Below are positions 41,476 through 42,979 of a DNA stretch of 42,979 nt, in pieces. Under the pieces are notes generated by a model. It worked only from the letters and a program-made list of their open reading frames with translations, was not told the origin of the DNA and searched no databases. The position numbers were made by a program, and so were the translations under genes. This DNA is from Gammaproteobacteria bacterium (GTDB lineage: Bacteria > Pseudomonadota > Gammaproteobacteria > Steroidobacterales > GCA-2729495), in the NCBI GenBank assembly GCA_016874095.1, contig VGVH01000021.1, forward strand, positions 1 through 42,979, in the 5' to 3' direction. How positions within the stretch are numbered: position 1 is the first letter of the stretch; the number at the start of each line of letters is the position of its first letter.

Positions 41476-42072
41476 TCAGCAGTCGTCCTGTCCGGCCAGA
41501 CGCGCCAGGTCGTCCCGCCGGTTGATGCTGGCGAGCGCACCCCTGGCCGGCGCATCCAGCAACACGGCATCCGCGGCAGCGAGCCAGTGACGCAGACTCG
41601 TGCTGCCGCCGGCCTCGACCTGACGCTGGAAGGCTGCCAGCGTAGCCGGTTCATACAGGGCGCACAACGGCTCGGGTGCGCCATCCGCCTCAGCGCGGAA
41701 AGCCGTGGCCGCGCGGCTGCTGTCGCGCGCCGCCACCAGCGCGTGCAGCAGGTCGGCGGTGACGGACGGCATGTCGCAGGCGAGCACGAGCCACGCGGAA
41801 TCCGGCTGCGCGGCATGGGCCGACAGGACACCGGCGGCAGGCCCGAAATCGCCGGGAACATCCGTGACGCACTGGAACTGCCGGCGCAGCGCGTCGCCGG
41901 ACTGGTCCGGCCGGATGGCTACCCTGACGTCCGCCACGACCGAGCGCAGCAGCTGCACCGAGCGCTCGAGCTGGGTAGCGCCGCCGATGCGCACGGCGGC
42001 CTTGTCCTGGCCCAACCGCCTGCTGTGACCGCCGGCGAGCACGAGTCCGCGCAGGGACGCCGGTTCAGCCAC
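41476..42072 (-). CDS. mobA: Molybdenum cofactor guanylyltransferase (MobA-like)
   Basis: Attaches GMP to molybdopterin to make the guanine dinucleotide cofactor. The 198-residue nucleotidyltransferase has the GTP-binding signature GLVLAGGHSRRLGQDKA, the LVLACDMPSV metal-site motif (Asp in CDMP), and the EPLCALYEP segment typical of MobA. It overlaps moaC by 8 bp, which supports a molybdenum-cofactor role over a general sugar-nucleotide transferase. Confidence 0.9.
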   Translation of the reverse strand: MAEPASLRGLVLAGGHSRRLGQDKAAVRIGGATQLERSVQLLRSVVADVRVAIRPDQSGDALRRQFQCVTDVPGDFGPAAGVLSAHAAQPDSAWLVLACDMPSVTADLLHALVAARDSSRAATAFRAEADGAPEPLCALYEPATLAAFQRQVEAGGSTSLRHWLAAADAVLLDAPARGALASINRRDDLARLAGQDDC

Positions 42073-42550
42073 GCGGGCCTTGCGTTGCGCCCACGTCGCT
42101 CTTGCCGCCGGTCTTCGCGAGCAGGCGCACGTCGCAGATCACCATGTCATGTGATATCGCCTTGCACATGTCGTAGATCGTCAGCGCGGCCACGGTGGCG
42201 CCGGTCAGTGCCTCCATCTCGACACCCGTCTTGTGCGTGACCTTCACGCGACAGTCGATCACTGCGCAACCCTCGGCGTCGACGGCGATCTCGATGCGAC
42301 AACCCTCGATGCCGAGCGGATGGCAGAAGGGAATCAGCTCGTGTGTGCGCTTCGCGGCCTGTGTCCCGGCGACGATCGCCGTCTGGAACACCGGGCCCTT
42401 CGGCCCGTGCAGCTCACCGCCCGAGAGGCCTGCGAGCACCGCCTGCGGCAGGCGGACGCGGGCCTGCGCGTGCGCAGTCCGCGGCGTCGCATCCTTGGAG
42501 GCGACGTCGACCATGGCAGGCTGGTTGCGGTCGTCGAGATGCGAAAACAT
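42065..42550 (-). CDS. moaC: Cyclic pyranopterin monophosphate synthase MoaC
   Basis: Works after MoaA to form cyclic pyranopterin monophosphate in molybdenum cofactor synthesis. The 161-residue protein contains MVDVASKDATPRTAHAQARV, LIPFCHPLGIEGCRIEI, KTGVEMEALTGATVAALTIY, DMCKAISHDM and a terminal KSDVGATQGPRG, all family hallmarks. The ATG at 42550 (MFSHLDDRNQ) is the family start. No ribosome-binding site precedes it; instead a perfect TATAAT lies 6 bp upstream. Confidence 0.96.
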   Translation of the reverse strand: MFSHLDDRNQPAMVDVASKDATPRTAHAQARVRLPQAVLAGLSGGELHGPKGPVFQTAIVAGTQAAKRTHELIPFCHPLGIEGCRIEIAVDAEGCAVIDCRVKVTHKTGVEMEALTGATVAALTIYDMCKAISHDMVICDVRLLAKTGGKSDVGATQGPRG

Positions 42551-42556
42551 GCGCTG

Positions 42557-42562
42557 ATTATA
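42557..42562 (-). promoter_or_regulatory. Perfect -10 box directly before moaC (possible leaderless promoter)
   Basis: On the minus strand TATAAT ends 6 bp before the moaC ATG at 42550, so transcription would start at or next to the A of the ATG. No good -35 is seen 16-18 bp upstream, and the box overlaps the TAA stop of the upstream membrane-protein gene, so chance is possible. Confidence 0.35.
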
Positions 42563-42979
42563 GCGACCGCGGCCCGGTCGCCACCTCCGGATCGACAGGG
42601 CCGGAACCACTGCGCAGCGCTGCAAAGACCATTGCCAGAAACGACAGCAGTCCCCAGCTGAGCCCCAGGACCACGCCGACGTCGACGATGCCCCGCCAGG
42701 GCTGCGCCAGGCGCTGCACGACGAGCACCGCCAGCACGATCAGGGCAGCGCCGATCCACATCCGCCGCAGCAGCACCGGCGGGGCTCCGACGAGCCCGAC
42801 GCAGAAGGCCGGGGCCAGCAGCGCCGACCATGGTCGCGCGTGGTCGCGCAGCCACAGCACGCGCGCAGCAGCCCGTGGAGAAAAACGCTGCTGGAAGCCG
42901 CGGTATCCTTCGGCCCACAGCATGAAGATGGTGTTGGCTGCCAGCACCAGCCACTGCACCGTCGACAGCGGCGCAACCA
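42558..42979 (-). CDS. Uncharacterised membrane protein, 5' end outside the window
   Basis: The open frame runs to the window edge without a stop (visible residues begin VAPLSTVQWLVLAANTIF), so the true start may lie beyond it; a GTG at 42959 inside the window would give 133 residues. Predicted membrane segments are WLVLAANTIFMLW, SALLAPAFCVGLVG, WIGAALIVLAVLVV and VVLGLSWGLLSFLAMVFAAL. The AEGYRGFQQRFSPRAAARVL segment is shared with small hypothetical membrane proteins of proteobacteria that I recognise only as a pattern. It ends 7 bp before moaC. Confidence 0.7.
   Translation of the reverse strand, partial: VAPLSTVQWLVLAANTIFMLWAEGYRGFQQRFSPRAAARVLWLRDHARPWSALLAPAFCVGLVGAPPVLLRRMWIGAALIVLAVLVVQRLAQPWRGIVDVGVVLGLSWGLLSFLAMVFAALRSGSGPVDPEVATGPRSL

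Overview
The window is about 43 kb of high-GC, gene-dense bacterial chromosome carrying almost entirely gammaproteobacterial core genes. The linkages guaBA, hisS-yfgM-bamB-der, rodZ/pilF/rlmN/ndk, queA-tgt-yajC-secD-secF, dsbC-xerD and moaC-mobA point to an aerobic gammaproteobacterium, probably in the Xanthomonadales/Nevskiales/Steroidobacterales range; that placement is inferred from gene order and protein similarity only. I see no prophage, intact insertion sequence, CRISPR array or rRNA.

Layout. 1-4.6 kb: guaBA (minus) and, divergently, xseA. 4.6-8.4 kb: an accessory module with a cobalamin-binding protein (minus) divergent from an ECF sigma factor, a small overlapping anti-sigma-like gene, an E. 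coli-type GTP cyclohydrolase I and an exported TPR protein. 8.5-19.6 kb: a long minus-strand run of metX-like, der, bamB, yfgM, hisS, rodZ, pilF, rlmN, ndk, an IscU-like gene, a cysteine desulfurase and trmJ. 19.7-20.5 kb: suhB (plus). 20.5-25.9 kb: secF, secD, yajC, tgt, queA (minus). 25.9-26.6 kb: tRNA-Leu(CAA) followed by decayed remnants of a CitE-like gene and of mccB. 26.6-28.9 kb: exported thioredoxin-like protein, Nudix hydrolase, FdxA. 28.9-30.7 kb: dsbC and xerD (minus). 30.9-34.6 kb: a PlsC-like acyltransferase, a thiolase and ETF-ubiquinone oxidoreductase. 34.7-37.8 kb: zapE, gpmA, gamma-carbonic anhydrase, SDR. 37.8-40.4 kb: tesB, a DUF1499 protein, a divergent inositol-phosphatase-like protein. 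40.4 kb to the end: maoC, a second GTP cyclohydrolase I, mobA, moaC and a membrane protein cut by the window edge.

The most interesting part is 4.6-7.6 kb. The cobalamin-binding protein has the W-H-x8-E-H signature and lower-face histidine of the CarH/LitR adenosylcobalamin photoreceptors but no MerR DNA-binding domain. It faces an ECF sigma/anti-sigma-like pair and a folE paralog of the kind found in light-induced bacterial gene sets. I infer a possible B12-based light- or cobalamin-sensing switch acting through an alternative sigma factor. Other notable points are an IscU paralog with every Fe-S ligand replaced, two differently typed FolE paralogs, an IMPase-fold protein with altered metal-site motifs, and leucine-catabolism gene debris beside a tRNA.
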